From the NCBI RefSeq assembly GCF_012034175.1, contig NZ_JAATEJ010000009.1, forward strand, positions 165,179 through 229,178: DNA of 64,000 bases. The letters run 5' to 3'. Source of the stretch: Actinacidiphila epipremni (GTDB lineage Bacteria > Actinomycetota > Actinomycetes > Streptomycetales > Streptomycetaceae). The notes beneath the pieces were generated by a model. That model worked only from the letters and a program-made list of their open reading frames with translations, had not been told where the DNA came from and did no database searches. Below are positions 45,289-54,861 of the stretch, one piece after another. The stretch's first letter is position 1. The number at the start of each line of letters is the position of its first letter. A program made the position numbers and the translations under genes.

Positions 45289-45305
45289 TTGACGCGTCCC
45301 GTCAA
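45289..45305. promoter_or_regulatory. Operator between MFS and ArsR-type genes
   Basis: TTGACG-CGTCC-CGTCAA has perfect 6-base arms; with one mismatched pair the arms grow to CCGgTTGACG / CGTCAAtCGG. It is 43 bases from each start codon, placed to control both divergent genes. The regulator at 45348 is the likely ligand. Confidence 0.65.
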
Positions 45306-45347
45306 TCGGCACCGCCGCCGGGCCGCCGGCGCGGTGATGATGGGGGC

Positions 45348-46433
45348 ATGACGCTGAGGATCGACATCAGCGGTGTGCCGTCCGAGCCCGTGCGGTTCGC
45401 CGCCTCCCCGATGGCCGAGCTGACCGCGATGCTGCATGTGCTGGCCGAGCCCGGCCACCATCCGCAGTTCGCCGGCTGGGCCGCGGACGTGTGGGCGGGG
45501 CTGCGGCCGGAGCTGGCCGAGCGGCTGCGGGAGGCGGAGTTCCTCTGGCGCTCCTCGCAGGCCGACTTCCTGATCCCCGCCCGCCCCCGGCCGACGCTGG
45601 CCGAGGAGCTGGACGACGTCGACCGGATCGACGACGAGACGTACGTGACGGCCGCGCTCGTCACCACGTGCGGCAGCAACCGGGTCCACTTCCGCGGCGC
45701 GTCCCCGCTCACCGACACCGCCGCGCGCGAGCGGGCCCTGGAGGTGGCGCAGGCCCGCGGCGCGCTCCAGGAGGCGTTCGCGGAGCGGCTGCTCGCCGAT
45801 CCTGCCGCGGTACGGGCGCGGGTGCGCGCCACCCTGGAGGAATGCGCCGCGGCCTTCTTCGACGACGCCTGGGCGGGCGTCGCGGCGCAGCTCGCCGGCG
45901 ATCTGCGGCTGAAGAACGAACTGCTCAGGCGGCAGGGTGTCGCGGCGGCGCTCGCCTCGGTCTCCGGCGCGGTCGCCCTGGCGCCGGACGGCGACTGCAT
46001 CGTCGTGGACAAGGTGCAGGACAAGGCGACCGCGGCCCGCGGCGCCGGCGTCACCTTCGTCCCCAGCGTCTTCGGCCGCCCGCACCTGGTGGCGGTCCAC
46101 GCGCCCGGGTGGCATCCGGTGGTGCAGTATCCGGTCGCCGAGCCGGGCCCTGCCGAGCCGGTCTCGCTGGAGACGGTCACCCTCCGGCTGGCGGCGCTCG
46201 CGCACCCGGTACGGCTGCGGCTGCTGCGTACGCTGGCCCGCGGCCCGCACACCACCGCGGAGTTGGCGCATTTCTGGGAGCTCACCCCGCCGGAGGTCTC
46301 CCGGCACCTCGCCGTGCTGCGCCGCGCGGGCCTGCTCACGGCCGAGCGCCGGGGCCGCTATGTGCGCTACACCCTCAGCCTGCCCGACCTGACGGCGCTC
46401 GGCACCGACGTGCTGTCGGCCGTACTGCGTTGA
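45348..46433 (+). CDS. DUF5937 / ArsR-type regulator
   Basis: The protein has 361 residues. A large N-terminal domain (about 1-260, ISGVPSEPVRFAASPMAELT) is the DUF5937 domain found on Streptomyces ArsR regulators. The winged helix is at the C-terminus (about 275-361): LAALAHPVRLRLLRTLA, TTAELAHFWELTPPEVSRHL, LRRAGLLTAERRGRYVRY. The arrangement (sensor first, HTH last) is the reverse of most ArsR proteins. It is divergent from an MFS exporter and likely represses it. Its stop codon lies in the first unit of a 16-base tandem repeat. Confidence 0.88.
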   Translation: MTLRIDISGVPSEPVRFAASPMAELTAMLHVLAEPGHHPQFAGWAADVWAGLRPELAERLREAEFLWRSSQADFLIPARPRPTLAEELDDVDRIDDETYVTAALVTTCGSNRVHFRGASPLTDTAARERALEVAQARGALQEAFAERLLADPAAVRARVRATLEECAAAFFDDAWAGVAAQLAGDLRLKNELLRRQGVAAALASVSGAVALAPDGDCIVVDKVQDKATAARGAGVTFVPSVFGRPHLVAVHAPGWHPVVQYPVAEPGPAEPVSLETVTLRLAALAHPVRLRLLRTLARGPHTTAELAHFWELTPPEVSRHLAVLRRAGLLTAERRGRYVRYTLSLPDLTALGTDVLSAVLR

Positions 46434-46481
46434 GGCCGTACTGCGTTGAGGCCGTACTGCGTTGAGGCGTACTGCGCTGAG
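46419..46481. repeat. Tandem repeat, about 4 x 16 bp, on a stop codon
   Basis: Units of GCCGTACTGCGTTGAG begin at 46419, 46435 and 46451; a 15-base diverged copy ends at 46481. The TGA stop of the ArsR-type gene (46431-46433) is in the first unit, so the last four codons and the stop (AVLR-stop) are repeated, shifted by one base per unit. Confidence 0.85.
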
Positions 46482-46581
46482 CCGCCGCCCAGCCGACGCC
46501 GAGCCGACCTGGTGGCGGCCACGGCGCAGTGAACCAGGCACACTTCACGTGTCGCAGTCCGAACCGACAAGAGGACCACGC

Positions 46582-47166
46582 ATGATCACGCTCAACAAGG
46601 AAGACGAGCCGGCGGACCTGGGCGGGGTGACCCACCTTTCCATCGGGGTGTCCTGGGACCCCACCGCCGGCAGCAGCGGCGGGCTGATGGGCAAGATCCG
46701 CCAGAAGACCGGCACCGACCTTGACCTGATCGCGATAGCGATGCAGGGCCAGGAACCGGTGCGCCTGGCCGGCCTCGACTCCCTGGACCCGTTCGGCAAC
46801 GGCTCGTTGGTGCACAGCGGGGACAACCAGACCGGGCGCGGGGAGGGCGACGACGAGACCGTGACCGTCGTGCTCGACCGGGTCCCGGCCAACATCACCA
46901 GCATCGTGTTCATCGCCGCCGCGTACAAGAAGCGCAGCGCCTTCCAGAACGCGCGCAACGTCAGCTTCAAGGTGTACGACGCGACCGGCGGCAGCACCCA
47001 GCAGGTCGCCGACATCTGGCCGAGCCTGCTCACCACCGACAACGGCTGCGCGGTGGCCAAGGCGACCCGGGGCGCGGATGGCTGGAAGCTCCAGGTGATC
47101 AACGAGACGGGCAAGATCAAGCAGGGGGACGAGCAGGCGCTGATGCGCTTCGCCATGAGCAAGTAG
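46582..47166 (+). CDS. TerD-family protein
   Basis: The protein has 194 residues, the normal length. TerD-domain features are the early LGGVTHLSIGVSWDP strand, the acidic DLDLIAIAM segment, and the calcium-coordinating loop LVHSGDNQTGRGEGDDETV. It is predicted to be a cytosolic calcium-binding member of the tellurite/stress-resistance family, of which Streptomyces have many copies. No ter operon partner is adjacent. A 19-base-pair terminator follows the stop. Confidence 0.93.
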   Translation: MITLNKEDEPADLGGVTHLSIGVSWDPTAGSSGGLMGKIRQKTGTDLDLIAIAMQGQEPVRLAGLDSLDPFGNGSLVHSGDNQTGRGEGDDETVTVVLDRVPANITSIVFIAAAYKKRSAFQNARNVSFKVYDATGGSTQQVADIWPSLLTTDNGCAVAKATRGADGWKLQVINETGKIKQGDEQALMRFAMSK

Positions 47167-47199
47167 CGGGGAGCCGGCGGGGAGCCGCGAAGTGGTGGA

Positions 47200-47239
47200 C
47201 GTCGAAGGCCCCTGCCGGTTCCGGCAGGGGCCTTCGACG
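47200..47239. terminator. Bidirectional terminator, up to 19-bp stem
   Basis: CGTCGAAGGCCCCTGCCGG and CCGGCAGGGGCCTTCGACG are perfect complements separated by TT, so the real loop opens by a few pairs. It lies 34 bases after terD and 20 bases before the convergent small gene's stop. Confidence 0.9.
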
Positions 47240-47258
47240 CCAAGGGATCGGTGCGGCG

Positions 47259-47480
47259 CTAGAGCTTGGTCATCTTGGTGTACGGGCTGAGGATGCGCAT
47301 GCGCGACGAACCGAAGTCGACGAGCGCCGCGACCCCCTCCTCGGTGTCGATCACCCGGCCGAGGCCGTACACGTCATGTGTGACCTGGTCGCCCACGGCG
47401 AAATGCTTGGCCGTGGGGACGACCGGGGCTTTGAAGGGACTGGTGGGCAAGTGTCGTTTCGGAGCATCGGGCTTTGTCAT
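47259..47480 (-). CDS. Small conserved protein with SH3/Tudor-like fold (CarD/UvrD-like)
   Basis: The protein has 73 residues. The core FAVGDQVTHDVYGLGRVID, then EGVAALVDFGSSRMRILSP, has the GDxVxHxxYGxGxV pattern shared by the N-terminal domain of CarD and the C-terminal Tudor-like domain of UvrD/PcrA helicases, both of which bind RNA polymerase. A basic N-terminus precedes it. It is therefore plausibly an RNA-polymerase-binding mini-protein. Conservation and this function are inferred from pattern only. Confidence 0.7.
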   Translation of the reverse strand: MTKPDAPKRHLPTSPFKAPVVPTAKHFAVGDQVTHDVYGLGRVIDTEEGVAALVDFGSSRMRILSPYTKMTKL

Positions 47481-47525
47481 TGCTCCCAGTGTGCACTGCC
47501 ACCCCCTCCGCCCGGGAGTCCGCTG

Positions 47526-48491
47526 TCACCTGGTGAGGCGGGCGAGCAGGAGGTTGGGGTCGTGCGCGGTGAGGTAGGCGGCGCTCAGGACGTGGACCGT
47601 GTCGCCGCGCAGGGCGAGTGAAGTGGGGTTCTGCAGTCCGTCGGCCGAGGTCAGGACGATGGAGTGGGTGCCGTCGGGCTGGACGAGGGCGACCTCGCTC
47701 GGGCTGTCGAGGGTGGCCAGGAGCTGGTCGCCGCGGCCGGTGAAGGCGAAGTCGTCGATGCCGGTCAGGCCGGTGGCCCGGGTGCGTGGCGTGCCGGCGC
47801 GGCCGTCGGGGAGGACGGGGATGCGCAGGACGGTGCCCTGGTCGAGGTTGGACGCCCATACGGCGCCGTCGTGGAGCTTCAGGCCGTTGGCGCCGAGGAA
47901 TCCGGCGGCGGCCAGCTCGGGCGCGGTGGACCAGGCGGTGGGGGTGCCGCCGGCGGCCGGGACGCTCCAGATGGTGCCGAGCACGGAGTCGGTGACGTAG
48001 AGCGTGCCGGTGCGCGGGTCCCGCGCGAGCCCGTTGGGCAGGCCGTTCGCGGGCAGCGCGGCGATCCGCTGCGGCCGTCCGCCGGGCCGCAGCCGCCACA
48101 CGCCGGTGAGGTCGGCGGTACCGGTGGCGTACAGGAAGTACAGCGTGCCGTCGCCGGCCCGTACGACGCCGGTGGTGAGCGGGAAGCCCAGCGCGGGGGT
48201 GTGGACGCCGCCGTCCGCGGGCTCGGGCAGCGTGGCGAGGACCCGTACGGCACCCGTGGGCGAGATCCTGGCGAGCTGCCGGCCCGCGGCGAAGGTGACG
48301 TACGCGTCGCCGTCCGGCGCCATGGCGATGTTCTCCGGCGTCTGGCCCCCGGCGAGGTCGAAGTGCTGGGCTATCCGGGCGCGGGTGAGCGGTGGGGTGG
48401 CGGCCGAGGCGGCGGTGGGGGCGGTCGCGGATGCCGCCGCCGCGAGCAGGAGGGCTGCCGTCAGGGCGGAGCGGAAGAGCTTGGTGGACAT
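47526..48491 (-). CDS. Secreted six-bladed beta-propeller protein (SMP-30/ScyD-like)
   Basis: The protein has 321 residues with a clear signal peptide (about 1-31, ending TAASAA). The rest shows propeller repeats with N-G-L turns: TPENIAMAPDGDAYVTF, GLARDPRTGTLYVTDSV, LGANGLKLHDGAVWASN and IDDFAFTGRGDQLLATL. This is the SMP-30/gluconolactonase-type or ScyD-type fold. It is presumably extracellular and may bind or hydrolyse a small molecule; metal ligands are not identifiable with confidence. No operon partner. Confidence 0.8.
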   Translation of the reverse strand: MSTKLFRSALTAALLLAAAASATAPTAASAATPPLTRARIAQHFDLAGGQTPENIAMAPDGDAYVTFAAGRQLARISPTGAVRVLATLPEPADGGVHTPALGFPLTTGVVRAGDGTLYFLYATGTADLTGVWRLRPGGRPQRIAALPANGLPNGLARDPRTGTLYVTDSVLGTIWSVPAAGGTPTAWSTAPELAAAGFLGANGLKLHDGAVWASNLDQGTVLRIPVLPDGRAGTPRTRATGLTGIDDFAFTGRGDQLLATLDSPSEVALVQPDGTHSIVLTSADGLQNPTSLALRGDTVHVLSAAYLTAHDPNLLLARLTR

Positions 48492-48617
48492 GGTTTCTCC
48501 CTGTTCGGGGTCGTTACGGTCGCCGGGCGGGGCCGGCGGGAAAGGGTGGCGGGGTGCCGTACGGCGGGGTCGCTCGCGTACGGCGGTCAGGAGGCGAGGG
48601 GATGCCGTACGGCGGGG

Positions 48618-49517
48618 TCACTCCCGGCCGGCGCGGGCCCCGGCCCGTACCGGCCCGGCGGGAAGGCCGGAGTGCGCGGTGGCCCGCGCGAGCAGCGTGA
48701 GGGCCGCCCGGGAGGGCGAGTCCGGCGGCGTCGTGGCGACCACCACGGCGGGCCCCGGCCCGCTGCTGAGCGTCTGCTGCGTCACGGTCAGCGAACCGAC
48801 CAGCGGATGACGCATCTCGTACTCGGCGACGGTGCAGGCCCGGATCCGGTGGTCGGCCCACAGCGACGCGAACTCCGCGCTCTTGGCGGACAGTTCGCCG
48901 ACCAGCGCATGCACCGCCACGTCCTCCGGATGCCGGCCGGCCACCAGGCGCAGCCCGCCGACCGCCGCCGCGGCCTTGCTCGGCCAGTCCGCGTACAGCT
49001 CACGGACGTGGGGGTCGAGGAACACCAGCCGGGTCATGTTGGGGCGTTCCCGGGGCAGTTGCGGCGCGTCCGGGTCCAAGTGCCCGGCGAACAGCGCGTG
49101 TCCGGGGCGGTTCCACGCCAGCACGTCGCTGCGGCGGCCCAGGACGATCGCCGGCACATCGCCGAGCACGTCCAGCAGTTGCCGGGTCGCCGCCGACACC
49201 CGCTCGGGCGCGGGCCGTTGGCGCCGCCTTCGCCCGCGTCCGGCACGGGCCAGGTCGTGCAGATGGCGCCGCTCGGACTCGTCCAGCAGCAGCGCCCCGG
49301 CGAGCGCGTCCAGCACCTCGGCCGACGCGCTCGCCGACTCCCCCTGCTCCAGCCGCGTGTAGTACGAGGCGCTCACCCCGGCCAGCAGCGCGAGCTCCTC
49401 CCGGCGCAGCCCCGGCACTCGCCGGCGCTCGCCGTACGTGTCCACCCCGACGTCGTCCGGGCGCAGCCGGGAGCGCCGGGCGAGCAGGAAGTCCCCGAGG
49501 GGCGTTTTCGCGGTCAT
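48618..49517 (-). CDS. XRE-family regulator with MmyB-like ligand domain (2)
   Basis: The protein has 299 residues from ATG 49517. XRE part: RRVPGLRREELALLAGVSAS with YYTRLEQGESASASAEVLDA. MmyB part: PAIVLGRRSDVLAWNRPGHA, MTRLVFLDPHVRELYADW and HPLVGSLTVTQQ, the usual blocks. The overall plan equals that of the protein at 29118. It is divergent from nothing; a MerR-like gene lies upstream on the same strand. A propeller protein at 47526 lies downstream and may or may not be a target. Confidence 0.9.
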   Translation of the reverse strand: MTAKTPLGDFLLARRSRLRPDDVGVDTYGERRRVPGLRREELALLAGVSASYYTRLEQGESASASAEVLDALAGALLLDESERRHLHDLARAGRGRRRRQRPAPERVSAATRQLLDVLGDVPAIVLGRRSDVLAWNRPGHALFAGHLDPDAPQLPRERPNMTRLVFLDPHVRELYADWPSKAAAAVGGLRLVAGRHPEDVAVHALVGELSAKSAEFASLWADHRIRACTVAEYEMRHPLVGSLTVTQQTLSSGPGPAVVVATTPPDSPSRAALTLLARATAHSGLPAGPVRAGARAGRE

Positions 49518-49549
49518 GGCGTCGAGTGTGGGCCCGCCGCGCGTAGGTA

Positions 49550-49572
49550 GCCTGCCCCCACCGGGGGTAGGC
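49550..49572. terminator. Hairpin between MerR-like and MmyB genes
   Basis: GCCTGCCCCC and GGGGGTAGGC pair with one G-T position around the loop ACC. It lies 12 bases after the MerR-like gene's stop on the minus strand and 32 bases before the next start, so it probably ends the former. Confidence 0.6.
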
Positions 49573-49584
49573 ACGCGGGGCCGG

Positions 49585-49932
49585 TCAGCCCGGGTCGGGG
49601 CGGGAGCCGGCCGCCTCGTCCGCGGCGCGGCGGTATTCGGCGTTGATGCGCTGGGCTTCTTCGAGCTGGTCTTCCAGGATCACGATGCGGCAGGCGGCGT
49701 CGATCGGCGTCCCCTGGTCGACGAGCTCGCGGGCCCGGGCGGCGATCCGCAACTGGTAGCGGGAGTAGCGCCGGTGCCCCCCTTCCGAGCGCAGCGGGGT
49801 GATCAGCCGGGCCTCGCCGATGGCCCGCAGGAAGCCCGGGGTGGTGCCGAGCATCTCGGCGGCCCGGCCCATGGTGTAGGCGGGGTAGTCGTCGTCGTCC
49901 AGACGATCGCTGAGCGGTTTGTCTGCTGCCAT
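49585..49932 (-). CDS. MerR-like helix-turn-helix protein
   Basis: The protein has 115 residues from ATG 49932. The MerR winged helix is clear: YTMGRAAEMLGTTPGFLRAI, ARLITPLRSEGGHRRYSRYQ, then a helix RIAARARELVDQGTPIDAA. A coiled-coil dimerisation helix (VILEDQLEEAQRINAEYRR) follows. There is no effector domain, so it is of the short BldC-like or stand-alone type, acting as a dimer without ligand. Small MerR proteins of this pattern are widespread in Streptomyces. Confidence 0.85.
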   Translation of the reverse strand: MAADKPLSDRLDDDDYPAYTMGRAAEMLGTTPGFLRAIGEARLITPLRSEGGHRRYSRYQLRIAARARELVDQGTPIDAACRIVILEDQLEEAQRINAEYRRAADEAAGSRPDPG

Positions 49933-50485
49933 GTCACCTCGTCGTGCAACGCGCGTCGAGGGGCCCCGGCACCGTGCGGCACCAGGGCCCCGAGGGAAAT
50001 TGAACACCATCGGCCGGTTCTCAGGGAGCGCCGGCCGCTCGTTTCCGCCGCCCTGCCCGGCATCGGGCGGGACGCGGGGATCGCGGCTGCGTGACCGGGG
50101 ACCACCCTCCGTTCCGGGGTCTTGCGTTACCCGGCCCGAGGGCCCCTCGGACCGGGCGATCCTGACGGCGTCTGCTGCTGTGTCCTTTCCTCCGGGCCGG
50201 CCGCTGTACGAGCGGCCGGCCCGACCGTGTATGACGCCTACGAGATTACTGAGGCCGCACCCGAATGTCTACTGCGGCGAGCATAGATTTTGCACCCCAG
50301 GGATCACAGATAGCCGTTGACCTGCACCATCGGATCGCCCCGCCCCGCACGTCCACCCGTACGGCCGAGCCCGCGACCGAGCGACCACCCCAGGGCCACT
50401 CATGGTCACCCACGGCCACCGGGGATCACCCGCACTCACCGGCAGTCGCCCCCGATCACTCCGATCACTCCGGTCACTCCGGCGG
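49933..50485. other. 550-bp gap: hairpin and short direct repeats, no gene
   Basis: The left part is the promoter region of the MerR-like gene. A strong hairpin lies at 50194-50222. The stretch 50225-50300 is lower in GC (TTACTGAGG, GCATAGATTTTGCACC), suggesting a promoter or foreign sequence. At 50454-50480 there are three 9-base units GATCACTCC, GATCACTCC, GGTCACTCC next to the small gene's stop. No supported reading frame is seen. Confidence 0.5.
50194..50222. terminator. Hairpin, 12-bp perfect stem
   Basis: GGGCCGGCCGCT and AGCGGCCGGCCC pair perfectly around the loop GTACG. It lies in a long gap between two minus-strand genes, 262 bases upstream of the MerR-like start; it may end a transcript from the right. 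Confidence 0.6.
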
Positions 50486-50674
50486 TCAGGCGTCGGCGGG
50501 CGCTTCCTCGATGCCCTCGGCGAACTCCCACCACGAGACCGGCAGCCAGTCGCCGCCGACGAAGGCGTCCACGGCGGACCCGCGGCCGTTGACGACGATC
50601 TCCGTGCCCGGCGGGTACACGTGCCCTGACAGGCCGGGCACCGGCACGAGCAGCGTTCCCCGGCGTGGGGTCAC
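50486..50674 (-). CDS. Small hypothetical protein
   Basis: The protein has 62 residues from the GTG at 50674, with AGGTGAACG upstream. It begins TPRRGTLLVPVPGLSGHVYP and has a tryptophan-rich end (GGDWLPVSWWEFAEGIEE). It looks like a small beta-barrel with an acidic tail. No family is recognised. Codon use is regular and the gene fills a gap that otherwise has no frame. Confidence 0.5.
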   Translation of the reverse strand: MTPRRGTLLVPVPGLSGHVYPPGTEIVVNGRGSAVDAFVGGDWLPVSWWEFAEGIEEAPADA

Positions 50675-50843
50675 GGACGTTCACCTGCGCTCTCGCAGTC
50701 GCGCACGAGCGGGCACCCCACGGACCGGAGCCGGGGCCGCACGCGCATAGTGTGCCCGAGCTTAGGCGATTTGTCCCCTTCCTCACAGAGGGGGAGCATG
50801 AGAACCAGATCACGTGAGGCACCCGCCGATCGGAGGTTCGCGT

Positions 50844-51983
<1,140 letters not shown>

Positions 51984-52040
51984 CCCCCACCCAAGGCCGG
52001 GCACCCCAACCCAAGGCGCCCGGCCCCGGGCACGCCCGTG

Positions 52041-53402
52041 CTACGGCCACCGGCCGCGACTCTGGAAATACTCGACGGCCGAGGGCTCCTCCGTGAACTC
52101 GAGCAGGCCGCCCACCTGGTCCGCCAGGAGTGCGCGGACCTCGGACGGCGTGGCGAAGAAGAACTCGCGCCGCAGGTTGACGAAGTTGACGCGTCGGCCG
52201 GCGAACGCCTTGTGAAGTTGCGCCTCCAGAGTCACCGCGTCCTCGGAGAAGAACATGGCGTGCACGTCGTAGCGGAACGGTACGGAGGCGTCGCCGAGTT
52301 CCCGGACCCGGTCCATCGGGTCGAGGCGGCGTGTCATGCCGATCTTGACGATGTCCGGGCCGAACGCACCGATGTTGGAGATGACGTACACATATCCGGC
52401 GCGGATGTTCGCCAAGCGGTAGTCGTTCGCCGCGATGGCCTTCTCGATGTCGGCGAGGCGGCTGGAGAGTTCCGTGACGGCGTCGTCGTCGCCCTTCGCG
52501 CGGAGAGCGGCGAGAGCGCTGACGTAGTGCGCTCTTTCCTTTTCGAGCCGTTCCTTCTCGGCGGCCAACTCCTGCTCGGCTCTGCGCTGCTCGCGGAGGA
52601 GCTGCCGCTCCTGGCGGGCGTGTTCGCGTTCTTCCCGCACTTTCATCTGGAAGTCGGCGGTCAGTTCGAGCTCGCGGATACGCAGCGCGTGGTATTCGGG
52701 GTTGATCCGCATCTCCATGATCGCCCCGAGCCTCTCGATCGCGGCGACCGCCGACTCCAGCCGCCGCAGCGCGGTGCGCACGTTCCCCGACTTCAGCGAG
52801 CGCACGCAGTTGTCGGCCTCGGCGTTGTAGGCCCGCAGCATCAGCTTGGACAGATCACCGACCAACTTCCTTCCCCGGGCCAGGGAACCGTCGAAGGTGA
52901 ACGTGTCGGCCGCGAGGATCGCGCGGCTGCTCTTGACCGCTTCGCCGATCTCGCCTTCGAGGCTGCGCAACCGGTCCTTGTAGGCCGCGGCGTTCTCCAA
53001 CGGATGGTGGTAGCGATAGATGCCGACGTCCTGCAGCGCACGCTGGTCGCTGAGATCGACGGGGCCGGCGCCACCTCGCGCCGCTGCGAGCGCTGCCTCC
53101 AGGTCGGCGATGCGGGCCAACAGCGGCGCGGGGTCGACGCCGTGGGAGGGCGGCGCGGGCGGTGGGTCGGCGGAGGGGTCCTGCCCTGCTTCCTGCGCCC
53201 CCTGCGCCAGGCCCGTCGAACTCCAGGTGCCGGCCACGGACTTGGCGGCGTCGGCATCCGGTTCGGGCCCGTCGTCGGGCACGAAGAGGCGCCAGCCAGG
53301 CGGCGGGGCCGGCCAGGCGGGGTCGGGGTTCCATCCCGGTGGGGGTGTCCAGCCCTCGGGCGGCGTGGGCCACCCTGGGGGCGGATTGAAGCGCACCGTC
53401 AC
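52041..53402 (-). CDS. DUF4041 / T5orf172 (GIY-YIG-like) protein
   Basis: The protein has 453 residues; the GTG start overlaps the upstream stop by 4 bases. Residues 7-37 are Pro/Gly/Trp repeats (PPPGWPTPPEGW). Residues about 90-330 are largely helical and match the DUF4041 region, with a charged coiled coil (about 250-330). The C-terminal domain (336-425) is of the T5orf172/GIY-YIG type: GYVYVISN at 336-343, VKIGMTRRLDPMDRVREL at 352-369 and Glu393 (TLEAQLHKAF). Such domains are found in phages, restriction and mobile elements and may be DNA nucleases or DNA-binding. It pairs with the gene at 53399. Confidence 0.8.
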   Translation of the reverse strand: MTVRFNPPPGWPTPPEGWTPPPGWNPDPAWPAPPPGWRLFVPDDGPEPDADAAKSVAGTWSSTGLAQGAQEAGQDPSADPPPAPPSHGVDPAPLLARIADLEAALAAARGGAGPVDLSDQRALQDVGIYRYHHPLENAAAYKDRLRSLEGEIGEAVKSSRAILAADTFTFDGSLARGRKLVGDLSKLMLRAYNAEADNCVRSLKSGNVRTALRRLESAVAAIERLGAIMEMRINPEYHALRIRELELTADFQMKVREEREHARQERQLLREQRRAEQELAAEKERLEKERAHYVSALAALRAKGDDDAVTELSSRLADIEKAIAANDYRLANIRAGYVYVISNIGAFGPDIVKIGMTRRLDPMDRVRELGDASVPFRYDVHAMFFSEDAVTLEAQLHKAFAGRRVNFVNLRREFFFATPSEVRALLADQVGGLLEFTEEPSAVEYFQSRGRWP

Positions 53403-54679
53403 TGTCCCCGAACGCGTACGCCGCGGCTGGTGTCCGCGGGGGCCAGGTCGAACGGCGACTTCGACATCGCGGCACCGAGGTGTCGCAACGTGTCCTGCGG
53501 GATCACCTTGGTCAGGTCGAAGCTGGTGAAGGTCTCGCGGTCCGCCGCCACAACGACCAGCGGGACGGTGGTCGGGCGGCCGGTCGCGGTGTCGATCGTC
53601 TCGACGCCGACCGCCAGCGCGATCGAGTGGATCTTGCCGGCGCGGTCGGCCTCGAAGACCTCGTGCAGGCAGCGCACCGCGACCTGCCAGACGGCGTTCG
53701 CGTACCGCTCCTTCCTCTCGCGAACGGACAGGTTGGTCGAGGTGATCTCGTCCTTCCCCTTCAGGTACCGGTACGCCTTCACCGACGGCATGGACGAAGG
53801 CTCCGGAACGCTGACCTTCAGGGAGAGTTCGCGGGACGCAAGGCTGAACGCGTGGTCGTGCGTCACCGGGAAGACCTTGGGGTAGAGCGAGTTGGCCAGA
53901 ACCATGCCGACGTAGTCATGGATGGCGGATTCGACGTCGAAGGCGAGGTCATTGATGAGCTTGGCGACCTCGGCGTTGTGCGCCGACGCCTCGGCCTCGC
54001 GCTCTTCGCATTCCTGCCTGTACTTGTCCTCGGCTGCCGACAGCTCCGCCAGCCGCTCGGCTTCCGACTTCTCGCGCTGGGCGGTCTTCTTCTCGTACCT
54101 GCCGCGGGCAGCTTCCCTGGCCCGTTCCCAGTGCTGATGCGCCTCCGCGAAGGCGGTCCGAGCCGCCTCGACGGCTTGTTGGTGCCGCTTCTTACCGCCG
54201 AGCATGGCGGACAGTCCGCCGGGTGCGGGCGGTTCCTCGTACGCAGGCTCAGGCGCATAGGCCGGTTCCGGGACCAGGGGGACCGGGACGGCCAGGCTTC
54301 CGGGCGCGAACGGGGGATGCTCCACCTCTGAGATCTTCAGGGATTCGAGATCGATGTAGTCGTCCATGTCCAGGGCCCACACGAGCAGCCCGTCGATGTC
54401 GGCGAGGTCGCCGGCCAGGTCGGCGTTCATCGACTCGACCTCGGCGAGCCTGGCCTCCACATGGAGCCGCGCGGCCTCACGCTCTGCGGCCTTCTTCTCC
54501 GCGGCGGAGGCACGCGCCGCCACCACCTGCGCGCGCTCGTACGCCTTCGCCGCCCGCTCCGCCTGCCGCTGCGCCGCGAGATGAGCACGGTGGGCCGCGG
54601 CCTCCTGCTGGCGCCGGCGCTTCTCCGCCTGCTGTGCCTGGTAGTTCAGCTCCGCGAAGAAGCCGCGGCGTTTACCCAT
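53399..54679 (-). CDS. Coiled-coil protein of restriction-system type, partner of DUF4041 gene
   Basis: The protein has 426 residues. The N-terminus MGKRRGFFAELNYQAQQAEK leads into an Arg/Glu/Ala coiled coil (about 10-95), a segment DLADIDGLLVWALDMDDYID, a Pro linker and a second coiled coil (about 165-245). A C-terminal alpha/beta domain follows (VFEADRAGKIHSIALAVGVE). The N-terminal layout resembles proteins annotated as restriction-system proteins in actinomycetes, which usually carry an Mrr nuclease at the end. No Mrr domain is visible here. Its stop overlaps the next start (GTGA), so the two act together. Confidence 0.65.
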   Translation of the reverse strand: MGKRRGFFAELNYQAQQAEKRRRQQEAAAHRAHLAAQRQAERAAKAYERAQVVAARASAAEKKAAEREAARLHVEARLAEVESMNADLAGDLADIDGLLVWALDMDDYIDLESLKISEVEHPPFAPGSLAVPVPLVPEPAYAPEPAYEEPPAPGGLSAMLGGKKRHQQAVEAARTAFAEAHQHWERAREAARGRYEKKTAQREKSEAERLAELSAAEDKYRQECEEREAEASAHNAEVAKLINDLAFDVESAIHDYVGMVLANSLYPKVFPVTHDHAFSLASRELSLKVSVPEPSSMPSVKAYRYLKGKDEITSTNLSVRERKERYANAVWQVAVRCLHEVFEADRAGKIHSIALAVGVETIDTATGRPTTVPLVVVAADRETFTSFDLTKVIPQDTLRHLGAAMSKSPFDLAPADTSRGVRVRGQ

Positions 54680-54861
54680 AACGTCCCCCCACAGGAGTCG
54701 GCGCCAAAGGATCTCAGCGTCGGACGTTCACCGTAGCCATGATCGTTGCCGCGGGCGGGCTGAACTCCGGATTGCAGGATCTCGGCGACGACGCAGAGGG
54801 CACGGGCCAGGATTCGGCCCGTCCCGCGGGCCTGCCCCGGCCACGACGGGGACGAGAACCG

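Noticed and set aside
46582..47166. A tellurite-resistance (ter) operon
   Set aside because: Only one TerD gene; none of TerA, TerB, TerC, TerE or TerZ is adjacent, so it is a lone member.
50265..50750. 161-residue plus-strand frame before the formaldehyde dehydrogenase
   Set aside because: Antisense over the small gene at 50486 and the repeat; low-complexity, no RBS, no family.
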